Positions 43,831 through 51,729 of a DNA stretch of 64,000 nt are shown in pieces. The notes under the pieces are model-generated. The model was not told the origin of the DNA. It did no database searches and saw nothing but the letters and a program-made list of their open reading frames with translations. Position numbers and translations under genes: made by a program. How positions within the stretch are numbered: position 1 is the stretch's first letter; every line of letters begins with the position of its first letter. Origin of the DNA: Sulfurospirillum sp001602955 (GTDB lineage Bacteria > Campylobacterota > Campylobacteria > Campylobacterales > Sulfurospirillaceae); NCBI GenBank assembly GCA_001602955.1, contig LVAC01000012.1:121894-185893 (forward strand). Direction: 5' to 3'.

Positions 43831-44615
43831 GGCGGCGTTACAACCACGATAGGATCAAGCGCGTACCGCTTTGCGATCGTTTGCAAACGACCGTCGCGTT
43901 TAATCGTTTGCATAAACGCCTCGGCACGAGAGTATAAAGCCTCTTCATTTTTATCCAATGCCCACGCGTAGGAAGTTGGATGAAAAGAAGAGGTGGGTGC
44001 GATGCGCTTTGCCCACTCTTTTTCGACCAGCAGTTGCGTGCTAAAAGGGTAGTCGCTCATCATCACGTCCGCGCGTCCGGATTCGACTTCTTGTTCGCGT
44101 GCACGCAACGAATCGACGACATGTAAAGAGGCTTTACGCAAGGCGTCTTGCATCAGTTTTACATGGTAGGTTCCTTTGGCGACGGTGACGACGACACCGT
44201 CTTGGTCGATGTCGTCCCATGTTTGAATGCGGTTATTGCTTTTGGATACGATGGCGTATATATCACTTTGCAGGTGCGGCGACGTGAACCGTAAATATTT
44301 TTGACGCTCCGGCGTAATGCCGATCGCAAACATCGCGATGTCGCATCGATGCGATAAGAGGTCTTGAACCAAGGTCGCAAACGAGCTTTGTACGAAGCAT
44401 GCGCTTACGCCGAGTGTTGAAGCGAACTCTTCGGCTAAATCAACGTCGATACCGGAAAGTTTTTGCGTGCGGGGATTGAGGTACGAGATGCCGTAATATT
44501 CGGGCCAAATACACACGCGAAGTTGTTGGGTATGCAAGACGGTATCTAAAAGGTCGGCAAAAAGAAAGGAAGGAAAAAGCATTAAGGCGATGTAAATTCG
44601 CGGAAACACTCCCAT
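43827..44615 (-). CDS. Family 3 solute-binding protein coupled to a diguanylate cyclase
   Basis: The 262-residue protein has a signal peptide (about 1-20) and a family 3 solute-binding fold typical of polar amino acid receptors: 'LRVCIWPEYYGISYLNPRTQKLSGIDVDLAEEFASTLGV', 'DIAMFAIGITPERQKYLRFTSPH' and 'GRADVMMSDYPFS'. No permease or ATPase genes are nearby. It is coupled by an ATGA overlap to the GGDEF protein gene, so I infer a sensory rather than transport role. Confidence 0.85.
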   Translation of the reverse strand: MGVFPRIYIALMLFPSFLFADLLDTVLHTQQLRVCIWPEYYGISYLNPRTQKLSGIDVDLAEEFASTLGVSACFVQSSFATLVQDLLSHRCDIAMFAIGITPERQKYLRFTSPHLQSDIYAIVSKSNNRIQTWDDIDQDGVVVTVAKGTYHVKLMQDALRKASLHVVDSLRAREQEVESGRADVMMSDYPFSTQLLVEKEWAKRIAPTSSFHPTSYAWALDKNEEALYSRAEAFMQTIKRDGRLQTIAKRYALDPIVVVTPP

Positions 44616-44741
44616 GGCGTGACCTTTTTATGACATCAAAACATACGGTTTTAAAGTATAGCACAAAAATGCGATTGCTATTTTGAATTTACAAAAATCG
44701 TGCTACAATGAGGGCAATTATCAGATCAAGGAGTTACGAAT

Positions 44742-44930
44742 ATGTTTGTCAGATTAAACGATCGCGTCTACCTCAATGCCGATCGCATTACGCGTATTAA
44801 AATCGACGAAGTGCAAGACGGTATCCGCGTGCGCTTTTACGAAGGTCAAAACCAAGTCGCCAAAAGTCAAAAATTTCCGTCCGTCGCCGAAGCGAGCGCA
44901 TGGATTGAAAAAACGATGAATCAAAAATAA
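44742..44930 (+). CDS. Conserved-looking 62-residue protein upstream of yedF-selD
   Basis: The 62-residue protein starts after AAGGAGTTACGAAT, a strong ribosome site. It is small, charged and soluble: 'MFVRLNDRVYLNADRITRIK' then 'EGQNQVAKSQKFPSVAEASAWIEKTM'. I do not recognise the family. A strong terminator follows directly, so it is a monocistronic unit and not part of the selD operon. Confidence 0.65.
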   Translation: MFVRLNDRVYLNADRITRIKIDEVQDGIRVRFYEGQNQVAKSQKFPSVAEASAWIEKTMNQK

Positions 44931-44960
44931 GAAGAGCACCTCGGCTCTTCCCCCTTTTTT
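44931..44960 (+). terminator. Rho-independent terminator
   Basis: GAAGAGC and GCTCTTC form a stem with a six-base loop, followed by CCCC and six T residues. It starts directly after the stop of the 62-residue gene. Confidence 0.85.
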
Positions 44961-45011
44961 CCAAGGTCTACGGCGTAGACGCAACACTTTTTAAATACGG
45001 AGAACAATACC

Positions 45012-45602
45012 ATGAAAATCGATTGCAGCGGTTTGGCGTGTCCCGAACCGGTTTTAAAAACAAAAAAAGCTTTGGAGACGCTTCCGAACGACTCGATTTT
45101 AGAGATCGTCGTCGATAACGTTGCTTCGCGAGAAAACGTTTTGCGTTTCGCACAAAATAGCGGTTACGACGCAAGAGTCGAAGATTTACAAGACGGTAAA
45201 AGCCTGATTACGGTCGTGAAAGGCTTTGCGTGCGCGGTTGTCGCTTCTTCTAAAGAGGAAGCGTTTTTGGACAAAACCCTCTTTTTGAAAAGCGATAAAG
45301 TAGGCGAGGGCGAACTCGGTGCTAAACTGATCGTCGGGTTTTTGAAATCCACGTTAGAACTTCCCAAGCTTCCCAAACGCATCGTTTGCGTCAACACTGC
45401 GGTGCATTTAACGACCGCCGATGAGACCTCTCCCGTGATCGAGATTTTAAAAGGCTTGGAAGCCAAAGGCGTTGAAATTTACTCGTGCGGCGTTTGCCTT
45501 GAATTTTACGGTGTGAGCGACCGGCTCAAAGTCGGTAAAATCGGCAATGCGTACGGCACGATCGAGATGCTTTTCGGCGGAGAAGGCACTATTAGCTTAT
45601 AG
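45012..45602 (+). CDS. yedF: Selenium-metabolism protein YedF (TusA-like plus DsrE-like domains)
   Basis: The 196-residue protein has a TusA/SirA-like N-terminal domain with the motif 'CSGLACPEPVLKTKKAL' (Cys in CPxP, about residues 5-20) and a C-terminal DsrE-like domain (about 95-195) with 'YSCGVCLEFYGVSDRLKVG'. Genes of this form sit next to selD in many selenium-using bacteria and are thought to handle selenium or sulfur carriage for selenophosphate synthesis; direct evidence is limited. It is 7 bases upstream of selD. Confidence 0.9.
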   Translation: MKIDCSGLACPEPVLKTKKALETLPNDSILEIVVDNVASRENVLRFAQNSGYDARVEDLQDGKSLITVVKGFACAVVASSKEEAFLDKTLFLKSDKVGEGELGAKLIVGFLKSTLELPKLPKRIVCVNTAVHLTTADETSPVIEILKGLEAKGVEIYSCGVCLEFYGVSDRLKVGKIGNAYGTIEMLFGGEGTISL

Positions 45603-45609
45603 GAACGCT

Positions 45610-46641
45610 ATGAACAACGAAGCAAAATTGACCAAATACGTCAAGGCTGCGGGTTGTGCTGCCAAGCTAGGTCCGGGGGATCTCACAGAAGCGATCGGCA
45701 GCCTTTCTTGCACGCATGAAAACGTATTGGTAGGAATGGACACCAGTGACGATGCCAGCGTATATGCACTTGATAGCACGCGTGCATTGGTTCAGACGGT
45801 CGATATTATTACGCCCGTCGTGGACGATCCGTTTGTTTACGGACAAATCGCCGCCGCCAATTCGTTAAGCGACGTTTTTGCGATGGGCGGAGAAGTCGCA
45901 ACGGCGATGAATATCGTCGGATTTGACGGTTGCCATCAACCCCGAAGCGTGCTCAAAGAGATTTTAGCGGGCGGGGAGAGTAAAGTACGAGAATGCGGCG
46001 GCGTCATTATCGGCGGCCATACCATCGAAGCACCCGAAATGACCTACGGTTTAAGCGTTGCGGGGTTTGTTCATCCTCAAAAGATTTACCGAAACAATAC
46101 GCCCAGAGTCGGCGACGTGCTCGTTTTGACCAAACCGTTGGGCATGGGTATCTTAACGACGGCGATCAAAGCGGATATGCTTCCAAACGATGCGGTCGAA
46201 AAGGTCGCGTCGATTTTGGCAACGTTGAACCACAAGGCGTCGCGCATCATGCAACGCTACGACGTGAGCGCATGCACCGACGTAACGGGATTCGGACTTT
46301 TCGGGCATGCGTACGAAATGAGTGCCGATCGCGTGAGTATTCTTTTTGATATCGACGCGATTCCTATCGTCGAGGAAGCTAAGGCATTGGCGGATATGGG
46401 GATTATTCCCGCCGGAGCGTATACCAATAAAGCCTATTTGAGCGATAAAGTCGCCGTTAACAAAGCGCATCGAAACGAGATCATGCTTTACGACGCGCAA
46501 ACGTCGGGCGGCTTGTTGATCGCGGTTGCGCAAAACGACGCGCCAAAACTGCTCGAACACCTTCGAAACGAAGGAGTGGAGTATGCGGCAATCATTGCGG
46601 AAGTCAAGGCGTTTTACGATAAACCGTTAACGTACATGTAA
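45610..46641 (+). CDS. selD: Selenophosphate synthase SelD
   Basis: The ATG at 45610 follows AGGAACGCT, just past yedF; an in-frame start at 45547 lies inside yedF. The 343-residue protein has the active-site segment 'AAGCAAKLGPGDL', where Cys16 corresponds to essential Cys17 of E. coli SelD and the Lys to Lys20; the second Cys of the E. coli enzyme is Ala here. It uses Cys, not Sec. Further motifs are 'VGMDTSDDASVYALD', 'QTVDIITPVVDDPFVYGQIAAANSLSDVFAMGG' and 'GGHTIEAPEMTYGLSV'. It makes selenophosphate for SelA. Its stop codon overlaps a GTACATGTAAGC motif. Confidence 0.97.
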   Translation: MNNEAKLTKYVKAAGCAAKLGPGDLTEAIGSLSCTHENVLVGMDTSDDASVYALDSTRALVQTVDIITPVVDDPFVYGQIAAANSLSDVFAMGGEVATAMNIVGFDGCHQPRSVLKEILAGGESKVRECGGVIIGGHTIEAPEMTYGLSVAGFVHPQKIYRNNTPRVGDVLVLTKPLGMGILTTAIKADMLPNDAVEKVASILATLNHKASRIMQRYDVSACTDVTGFGLFGHAYEMSADRVSILFDIDAIPIVEEAKALADMGIIPAGAYTNKAYLSDKVAVNKAHRNEIMLYDAQTSGGLLIAVAQNDAPKLLEHLRNEGVEYAAIIAEVKAFYDKPLTYM

Positions 46642-46772
46642 GCTTAAGGGTGTGTAAAAACGGCGTTTGTCGACATGCTATCGTGCGTTTCGCCTTGGTT
46701 TTACCAAACGGGTATGGATTTGCTTTCGACTTTGTTGTATGATAATTGTATCTTAAATTGACGCGGGTAAGA

Positions 46773-47384
46773 ATGGATTGTATCGGAAGTTTTGTCACGA
46801 TTAAAGGGCATGATTGGTATTTTAACGGGTGTTCTACATGTCAAGGTTTTTGCTGTGACGGAGCGCACGGCTTTTCGCTAGCGCCTTTGATTTTGGAAGA
46901 CTTTGAAGCGGTTTACCGTTATTTTCCGATTGTTTTTAGTTTTCTCGAAGATAGCTTGGGCGTTTTTGTTTTGCTCAACGACGGAGAGAACACGTGTCGC
47001 TATCTTGATCATAAGCGTTGTTCGATCTACGATGCCCGCCCGCCCGCATGCCGACTCTATCCCGTGAGCCCTTACTTCGAACATCTTTTGGTGGATACGA
47101 AATGCCCTTCGCTAAGCCGTACGCAAGGACGGTTATTGTGCAAAAACGGTGTTTTGGAATCGGCGTTTTACACGAAACGTTTGGAAAATTTTGTCGCTAA
47201 AAAAGAAGAAACGCGTCTTTTTTTAGAGCGCATTAGCGATCGAAACGACTTTGAATACGTCGGAAAAATAGCCGATGCTCCGTTGTACGTTTATAAACAA
47301 ACCTCTCATAACCGATACTTAAGTATGCATTTAGAATCGCTCAAATTCCTGACGTCGTATCTCAAAACGTCTTATAGCGCATAA
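46773..47384 (+). CDS. YkgJ-family Cys-cluster (zinc or iron chelating) protein
   Basis: I place the start at the ATG at 46773, giving 203 residues; an in-frame TTG nine codons earlier is possible. The Cys pattern 'CSTCQGFCCDG' near the N terminus and 'CRYLDHKRCSIYDARPPACRLYP' in the middle is that of the YkgJ/CxxCxxCC family, predicted to bind Zn or an Fe-S cluster. Members often act in metal-related or maturation roles, but none is certain. The gene follows selD by 131 bp; the upstream gap holds an AT-rich promoter-like stretch. Confidence 0.75.
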   Translation: MDCIGSFVTIKGHDWYFNGCSTCQGFCCDGAHGFSLAPLILEDFEAVYRYFPIVFSFLEDSLGVFVLLNDGENTCRYLDHKRCSIYDARPPACRLYPVSPYFEHLLVDTKCPSLSRTQGRLLCKNGVLESAFYTKRLENFVAKKEETRLFLERISDRNDFEYVGKIADAPLYVYKQTSHNRYLSMHLESLKFLTSYLKTSYSA

Positions 47385-47499
47385 GCGTTTGTTTTCAAGG
47401 CTTTTGAATTAAGTGCTTAAATTTTAATCAATTGAGTGTTTATTCGTTTTCAAAAAATCGGTTATACTTTCGGCAGAAAACATGTCATTGGGGCGAAAG

Positions 47500-47612
47500 C
47501 CTCACTGCTAATCACTGAAATGACGGCTAGGGTTCCGGCACATCGTGCGTCTGGTCCAAGAGCTGTCGCCTCTTGAGTAGAGGTTCACGGAGGGATAAAA
47601 GCCCGGGAGGTT
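47500..47612 (+). ncRNA. Guanidine-I (ykkC) riboswitch
   Basis: The leader contains the highly conserved segments of the ykkC subtype 1 aptamer in order: CTAGGGTTCCG at 47528-47538, TGGTCCAAGAG at 47552-47562, and ACGGAGGGATAAAAGCCCGG from 47587. These bind the guanidinium ion. A short hairpin (GAGGTTTTCAACCTC) follows and may be the expression platform; the downstream gene's CAGGAG ribosome site lies 40 bases on. All genes downstream fit guanidine import and degradation. The remaining gap from 47385 to the aptamer is promoter-like AT-rich sequence. Confidence 0.93.
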
Positions 47613-47657
47613 TTCAACCTCTTGGCGTGTTTCCCAAATTCTACTCAGGAGTCTTCC

Positions 47658-48725
47658 ATGACCTCTATCTTTAACTCTGTGCTGAAGCTTTGTGTTGCCT
47701 CTATGGTGGCTACGACGATGATGAGCGTCTCTTTAATGGCTCAAACCAAAGAGAAGTTCCAAGTCGCGTGGACGATTTACGTCGGATGGATGCCGTGGGA
47801 CTATGCGCAACAATCCGGCATTATCGATAAATGGGCGAAAAAATACGGCATTCAAATCGAAATGGTTCAAGTCAACGATTATGTCGAATCGATCAACCAA
47901 TACACCGCCGGAAAATTTGACGGATGCGTAATGACCAATATGGACGCACTCACGATTCCTGCCGCGGGCGGTGTGGACTCCACTGCCGTAATTATCGGCG
48001 ATTTTTCCAACGGGAACGACGGTATTATTCTTAAAAACAAAAAAAGCCTTGCCGAAATCAAAGGTCAAAACGTCAATCTCGTCGAACTCTCCGTCTCTCA
48101 CTACCTTTTAGCACGCGGACTTGAAAGCGTTGGGCTTAAAGAAAAAGACATCAAAGTCGTCAATACCTCCGATGCGGACATCGTTGCGGCATTTGCCTCA
48201 CCCGAAGTTACCTCTTTGGTCACTTGGAATCCGCAACTCAGCGAAATTAAAGGGATGAAAGGCGCTTCTTTGGTATTTGACTCCAGCAAAATTCCCGGTG
48301 AAATTATCGACATGTTAGTGCTCAATACCGAAACGATCAAAGACAATCCCAAGCTTGCCAAAGCGTTAACCGGCGCATGGTACGAGATGATGGGCTTGAT
48401 GAAAAATAAAGACGCCAAAGCGATTGCGGCAATGGCAAAAGCCTCCGGAACGGACGTTGCGGGCTTCAATAGCCAACTTAAAACGACCAATATGTTCTAC
48501 GACGCTAAAGATGCCGTAGCATTTAGTATTAGCACAGAGCTTCCCAAAACGATGCAAAAAGTGAGCGAATTCTCCTTTGAGCACGGTATTTTAGGAGATG
48601 GTGCCAAAGATGCGACCTTTGTCGGTATGGCGTTTCCTAACGGCAAAACCTACGGCAGTACCGGAAATATGAAACTTCGCTTTACGGACGAATACATGAA
48701 ATTGGCGGCTGAGGGAAAACTCTAA
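47658..48725 (+). CDS. Guanidine ABC importer, periplasmic binding protein (NitT/TauT type)
   Basis: The ATG at 47658 follows CAGGAGTCTTCC. The 355-residue protein has a signal peptide (about 1-29) and a NitT/TauT-type fold: 'FQVAWTIYVGWMPWDYAQQSGIIDKWAKKYGI', 'VNDYVESINQYTAGKFDGCVMTNMDAL', 'VELSVSHYLLARGLE'. Relatives in urea-carboxylase clusters were called putative urea transporter proteins, but the riboswitch upstream marks guanidine as the true substrate. It is first in the riboswitch-controlled operon, 24 bases before the permease gene. Confidence 0.9.
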   Translation: MTSIFNSVLKLCVASMVATTMMSVSLMAQTKEKFQVAWTIYVGWMPWDYAQQSGIIDKWAKKYGIQIEMVQVNDYVESINQYTAGKFDGCVMTNMDALTIPAAGGVDSTAVIIGDFSNGNDGIILKNKKSLAEIKGQNVNLVELSVSHYLLARGLESVGLKEKDIKVVNTSDADIVAAFASPEVTSLVTWNPQLSEIKGMKGASLVFDSSKIPGEIIDMLVLNTETIKDNPKLAKALTGAWYEMMGLMKNKDAKAIAAMAKASGTDVAGFNSQLKTTNMFYDAKDAVAFSISTELPKTMQKVSEFSFEHGILGDGAKDATFVGMAFPNGKTYGSTGNMKLRFTDEYMKLAAEGKL

Positions 48726-48749
48726 AATTCGTATACAAAAGAGGATAGG

Positions 48750-49571
48750 ATGAAGCGACTGATCAACCGAAAACCCAATCGCGGGAACGCCTTGCTATTA
48801 GGACTGCTCCCGTTTGTCATTCTCGTGATCGTGTACGTGTTTGCTTCCCATGCGAGGTTAGCGGACAATGCCGAGGATAAGCTCTTACCCTCGATCGCGC
48901 AGATGGCGCAAACGATGGACAAGTCGGCACTGAGTCCGAGTAAACGAAGCGGCGAGATCATTTTTTGGAACGATACGCTCGCTTCCTTGCAGCGTTTAGG
49001 ATTGGGGATTGGCATTAGTGCGGCGTTGGGATTGATGCTCGGCGTGCCTTTGGGGTTGATTCCGCTCGTTCGAGCGGGTTTTTCCCCGTTTATCGCCGCC
49101 TTTTCGATGGTGCCGCCGATTGCGATCTTGCCGATCCTTTTTATCGTCTTTGGAATGGGAGAGGTCGCTAAAGTCGCATTGATCGTTATCGGCGTAACGC
49201 CCATCATCGTGCGCGATTTACAGCATCGCGTCGAGGAGTTTCCCACAGAGCAGCTCATTAAAGCGCAAACTTTGGGAGCCAGTTCGTGGACGCTTGCCAT
49301 TCGCATTATCGTCCCGCAGATGTTACCGCGTCTTTTAGATTCGGTTCGATTGACCTTGGGAACGGCGTGGATTTTCTTGATCTCCTCCGAAGCGATCGCC
49401 GCTACCGAGGGACTTGGGTATCGCATCTTTTTGGTCAGACGTTATTTGGCGATGGATATGATTTTGCCCTATGTTTTATGGATTACGGTGTTGGCGTTTT
49501 TAGCGGATTTTATCCTCAAAAAAGTGACATGTAAGGTTTTCCCGTGGTACGCGAAAAAGGATGCCCTATGA
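48750..49571 (+). CDS. Guanidine ABC importer, permease
   Basis: The 273-residue membrane protein has about six spans and the BPD-type permease signature: 'ASLQRLGLGIGISAALGLMLGVPLGLIP', 'PIAILPILFIVFGMGEVAKVALIVIGVTPIIVRD' and the EAA-like loop 'EQLIKAQTLGASSWTLAIRIIVPQMLPRLLDSVRLTLGTAWIFLISSEAIAA'. It belongs to the NitT/TauT group. It overlaps the ATPase gene by 4 bases (ATGA). Confidence 0.92.
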   Translation: MKRLINRKPNRGNALLLGLLPFVILVIVYVFASHARLADNAEDKLLPSIAQMAQTMDKSALSPSKRSGEIIFWNDTLASLQRLGLGIGISAALGLMLGVPLGLIPLVRAGFSPFIAAFSMVPPIAILPILFIVFGMGEVAKVALIVIGVTPIIVRDLQHRVEEFPTEQLIKAQTLGASSWTLAIRIIVPQMLPRLLDSVRLTLGTAWIFLISSEAIAATEGLGYRIFLVRRYLAMDMILPYVLWITVLAFLADFILKKVTCKVFPWYAKKDAL

Positions 49572-50314
49572 GTTTGATTACGATCAAAAATCTATGGAAA
49601 CGCTACGGGGATAACGTCGTGTTGGAAAACCTCTCTTTGGAGATCAAAGAGGGCGAGTTTTGCACGTTGGTAGGACCTTCAGGCTGCGGTAAGAGCACGT
49701 TTTTAAAGATGTTGCTCGGCGAAGAGAGCCCGAGTAAAGGGCTTTTTCTCTTTGAGGGTAAACCGTTTCCGAGCGAACCGAGTGTGGAAAGAGGCATCGT
49801 GTTTCAGCGTTATTCGCTCTTTTCGCATTTAAGCGTTTTGGAAAACGTGATGCTCGGCATTGAATTGGGAAAAGCGCCTTTTTTAGGCAAACTCTTCGGT
49901 CGCGCTAAAAAAGAAGCACGCGCCGAAGCCGTCGCGATGCTAGAAGCCGTGGGGCTTGGAAGCGTGCTTCATCACTATCCGAGCCAATTATCCGGCGGGA
50001 TGCAACAACGCCTTTCCATCGCGCAGTCTTTGGTTAAAAAGCCTAAACTGCTTTTATTGGACGAGCCTTTCGGGGCGTTGGATCCGGGCATTCGAGCCGA
50101 CATGCACGCGCTTATTTTGGATTTGTGGAAGAAAAACAACTTAACCGTCGTGATGGTCACGCACGATCTTCACGAGGGCTTTTATTTGGGAACCAGAGTG
50201 TTGGTGTTCGATAAGGTTCGAAACGATCCTCAAGCACCCAACGCGTTTGGCGCAAAAATCACGTACGATATTCCGTTATTGCGTGAGAAAAAGGAAGAAA
50301 AAAATGATAGATAA
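49568..50314 (+). CDS. Guanidine ABC importer, ATPase
   Basis: The ATG at 49568 overlaps the permease stop. The 248-residue protein has Walker A 'GPSGCGKST', Q-loop 'IVFQRYSLFSHLSVLENV', signature 'LSGGMQQRLSIAQSL', Walker B 'LLLLDEPFGALDPG' and the switch 'VMVTHDLHEGF'. It is a typical nitrate/taurine-type ATPase. It overlaps the next gene by 11 bases. Confidence 0.93.
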   Translation: MSLITIKNLWKRYGDNVVLENLSLEIKEGEFCTLVGPSGCGKSTFLKMLLGEESPSKGLFLFEGKPFPSEPSVERGIVFQRYSLFSHLSVLENVMLGIELGKAPFLGKLFGRAKKEARAEAVAMLEAVGLGSVLHHYPSQLSGGMQQRLSIAQSLVKKPKLLLLDEPFGALDPGIRADMHALILDLWKKNNLTVVMVTHDLHEGFYLGTRVLVFDKVRNDPQAPNAFGAKITYDIPLLREKKEEKNDR

Positions 50315-51023
50315 AAACAGGATTGTTTTGGAAGAGCGTATCGTTGGGGGTGCGAAGTGGTCAAAGATCATCAAACGCGGCGATAAAATCCGCATTTATG
50401 CCAAAGATGCCAATGCGAGTGCGAGCATCATGTTCTACAACGCCGATAATTTCAGCGAGCGTTACAACTCTGCCGATACGGTCAAGATTCAGTGGAACGC
50501 CTTTTTAGGCAAAGGTAAAGTGCTTTTCTCTGAACTCGGGCACGTGCTTTTGTCAATTACGGATGATACCACCCAAGGGCTTTTGGATACGATGGCAGGC
50601 ATGAGCAATGCACGCATCATCGAAAAAAACTTTGGAATCGGCACGTACGAGAAGATGCGCAATGCCTATTTCAAAAGCGACCGTGAAAACTTTTTGATCG
50701 AGCTTGGCAAATACGGCATGGGCAAACGCGATATGATTCCCTGCCTCAACCTTTTTCGCAAAGTCGACGTCAAAGAGGGCAGTTTGTTGGAACTTTCTCC
50801 CAAACGTCCCAAAGAGGGAGATTACATCGAGTTTCGTGCCGATATGAACGTACTTTTGGTGCTTTCCAATACGCCGCACGTCATGGAAAAAGGAACGTAT
50901 GTGCCAAGCGAACTCTCCGTCGTCATCTATCACGGAGCGGACTTTAGCGAAGATGATTTTTGTTTGAATTTTAGTGAAGAAGCCAGACGCGGTTTTGAGA
51001 ACAACGCGCGTTATTTTGCCTAA
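50304..51023 (+). CDS. Urea carboxylase-associated protein, larger (carboxyguanidine deiminase subunit)
   Basis: The ATG at 50304 overlaps the ATPase stop and follows GAAAAAGGAAG. The 239-residue protein belongs to the DUF1989 family ('KWSKIIKRGDKIRIYAKDANASASIMFYNADNFSERYNSADTVKIQ', 'LSITDDTTQGLLDTMAG', 'DMIPCLNLFRKV'). Two such proteins always accompany guanidine carboxylases, and together form carboxyguanidine deiminase (CgdAB), which converts carboxyguanidine to allophanate and ammonia. Which of CgdA or CgdB this is I cannot tell. It is paralogous to the next gene. Confidence 0.88.
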   Translation: MIDKNRIVLEERIVGGAKWSKIIKRGDKIRIYAKDANASASIMFYNADNFSERYNSADTVKIQWNAFLGKGKVLFSELGHVLLSITDDTTQGLLDTMAGMSNARIIEKNFGIGTYEKMRNAYFKSDRENFLIELGKYGMGKRDMIPCLNLFRKVDVKEGSLLELSPKRPKEGDYIEFRADMNVLLVLSNTPHVMEKGTYVPSELSVVIYHGADFSEDDFCLNFSEEARRGFENNARYFA

Positions 51024-51033
51024 GGAGACAACG

Positions 51034-51645
51034 ATGGAAGCAAAAGAGATATTCAATGAACGCGTGAGTTCGGGTGTACCGTTTTACCGTGTCGTCAAAA
51101 AAGGTCAAACGATCCGCATCGTCGATTTGGAGGGGTGTCAAGCGGTCGATACGCTTTTTTACAACGCGAACGATCACGAAGAGCGTTACAGTGCAAGCGA
51201 CACCATTCGCGAGCAAGGCAGTATCTTTATCACCACGGGAACGAAGCTACTCTCCAACGACGATAACGTGATGCTCGAAGTCGTCGCCGATACCTGCGGA
51301 AACCACGACACTTTGGGCGGGCATTGCAGTGCCGAAAGCAATACGGTGCGTTTCGGACACGATAAAAAATACATGCACAGTTGCCGCGATAACTATCTTT
51401 TAGCGATCGGAGAGCTTGAGATGCATCCGCGCGATCTGACCAATAACATCAACTTTTTCATGAACGTTCCGGTTGAAGAAGACGGTCATTTGGCGATCGT
51501 GGACGGTATCTCTAAAGGCGGCGATTACGTCGAAATGAAAGCTTATATGGACGTTTTGGTGCTTATTTCCAACTGCCCGCAACTCAATAACCCGTGCAAC
51601 GGTTTCAATCCGACGCCGATTCAGATCATCATCAAAGAAGCCTAA
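51034..51645 (+). CDS. Urea carboxylase-associated protein, smaller (carboxyguanidine deiminase subunit)
   Basis: The ATG at 51034 follows AAGGAGACAACG, 10 bases after the previous gene. The 203-residue DUF1989 protein has 'VVKKGQTIRIVDLEGCQAVDTLFYNANDHEERYSASDTIREQG' and 'DTCGNHDTLGGHCSAESNTVRFGH' plus 'DNYLLAIGELEMHPRDLTNNINFFMNVPV'. Conserved Cys and His residues in the second segment are the probable metal and catalytic site; they are lacking in the larger partner. It is the other half of the carboxyguanidine deiminase pair. Confidence 0.88.
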   Translation: MEAKEIFNERVSSGVPFYRVVKKGQTIRIVDLEGCQAVDTLFYNANDHEERYSASDTIREQGSIFITTGTKLLSNDDNVMLEVVADTCGNHDTLGGHCSAESNTVRFGHDKKYMHSCRDNYLLAIGELEMHPRDLTNNINFFMNVPVEEDGHLAIVDGISKGGDYVEMKAYMDVLVLISNCPQLNNPCNGFNPTPIQIIIKEA

Positions 51646-51729
51646 GCGCGTTTGCGCCTTTTAAAGGACGACCTTTAAGAGAAAAATAGTTTTGCGGGAC
51701 GACCCGCGAATTTTTTGCAAGGATGAGAG

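Noticed and set aside
46746..46772. TTG start for the YkgJ-like protein
   Set aside because: The ATG at 46773 begins the conserved part; the nine extra residues overlap AT-rich promoter-like sequence.
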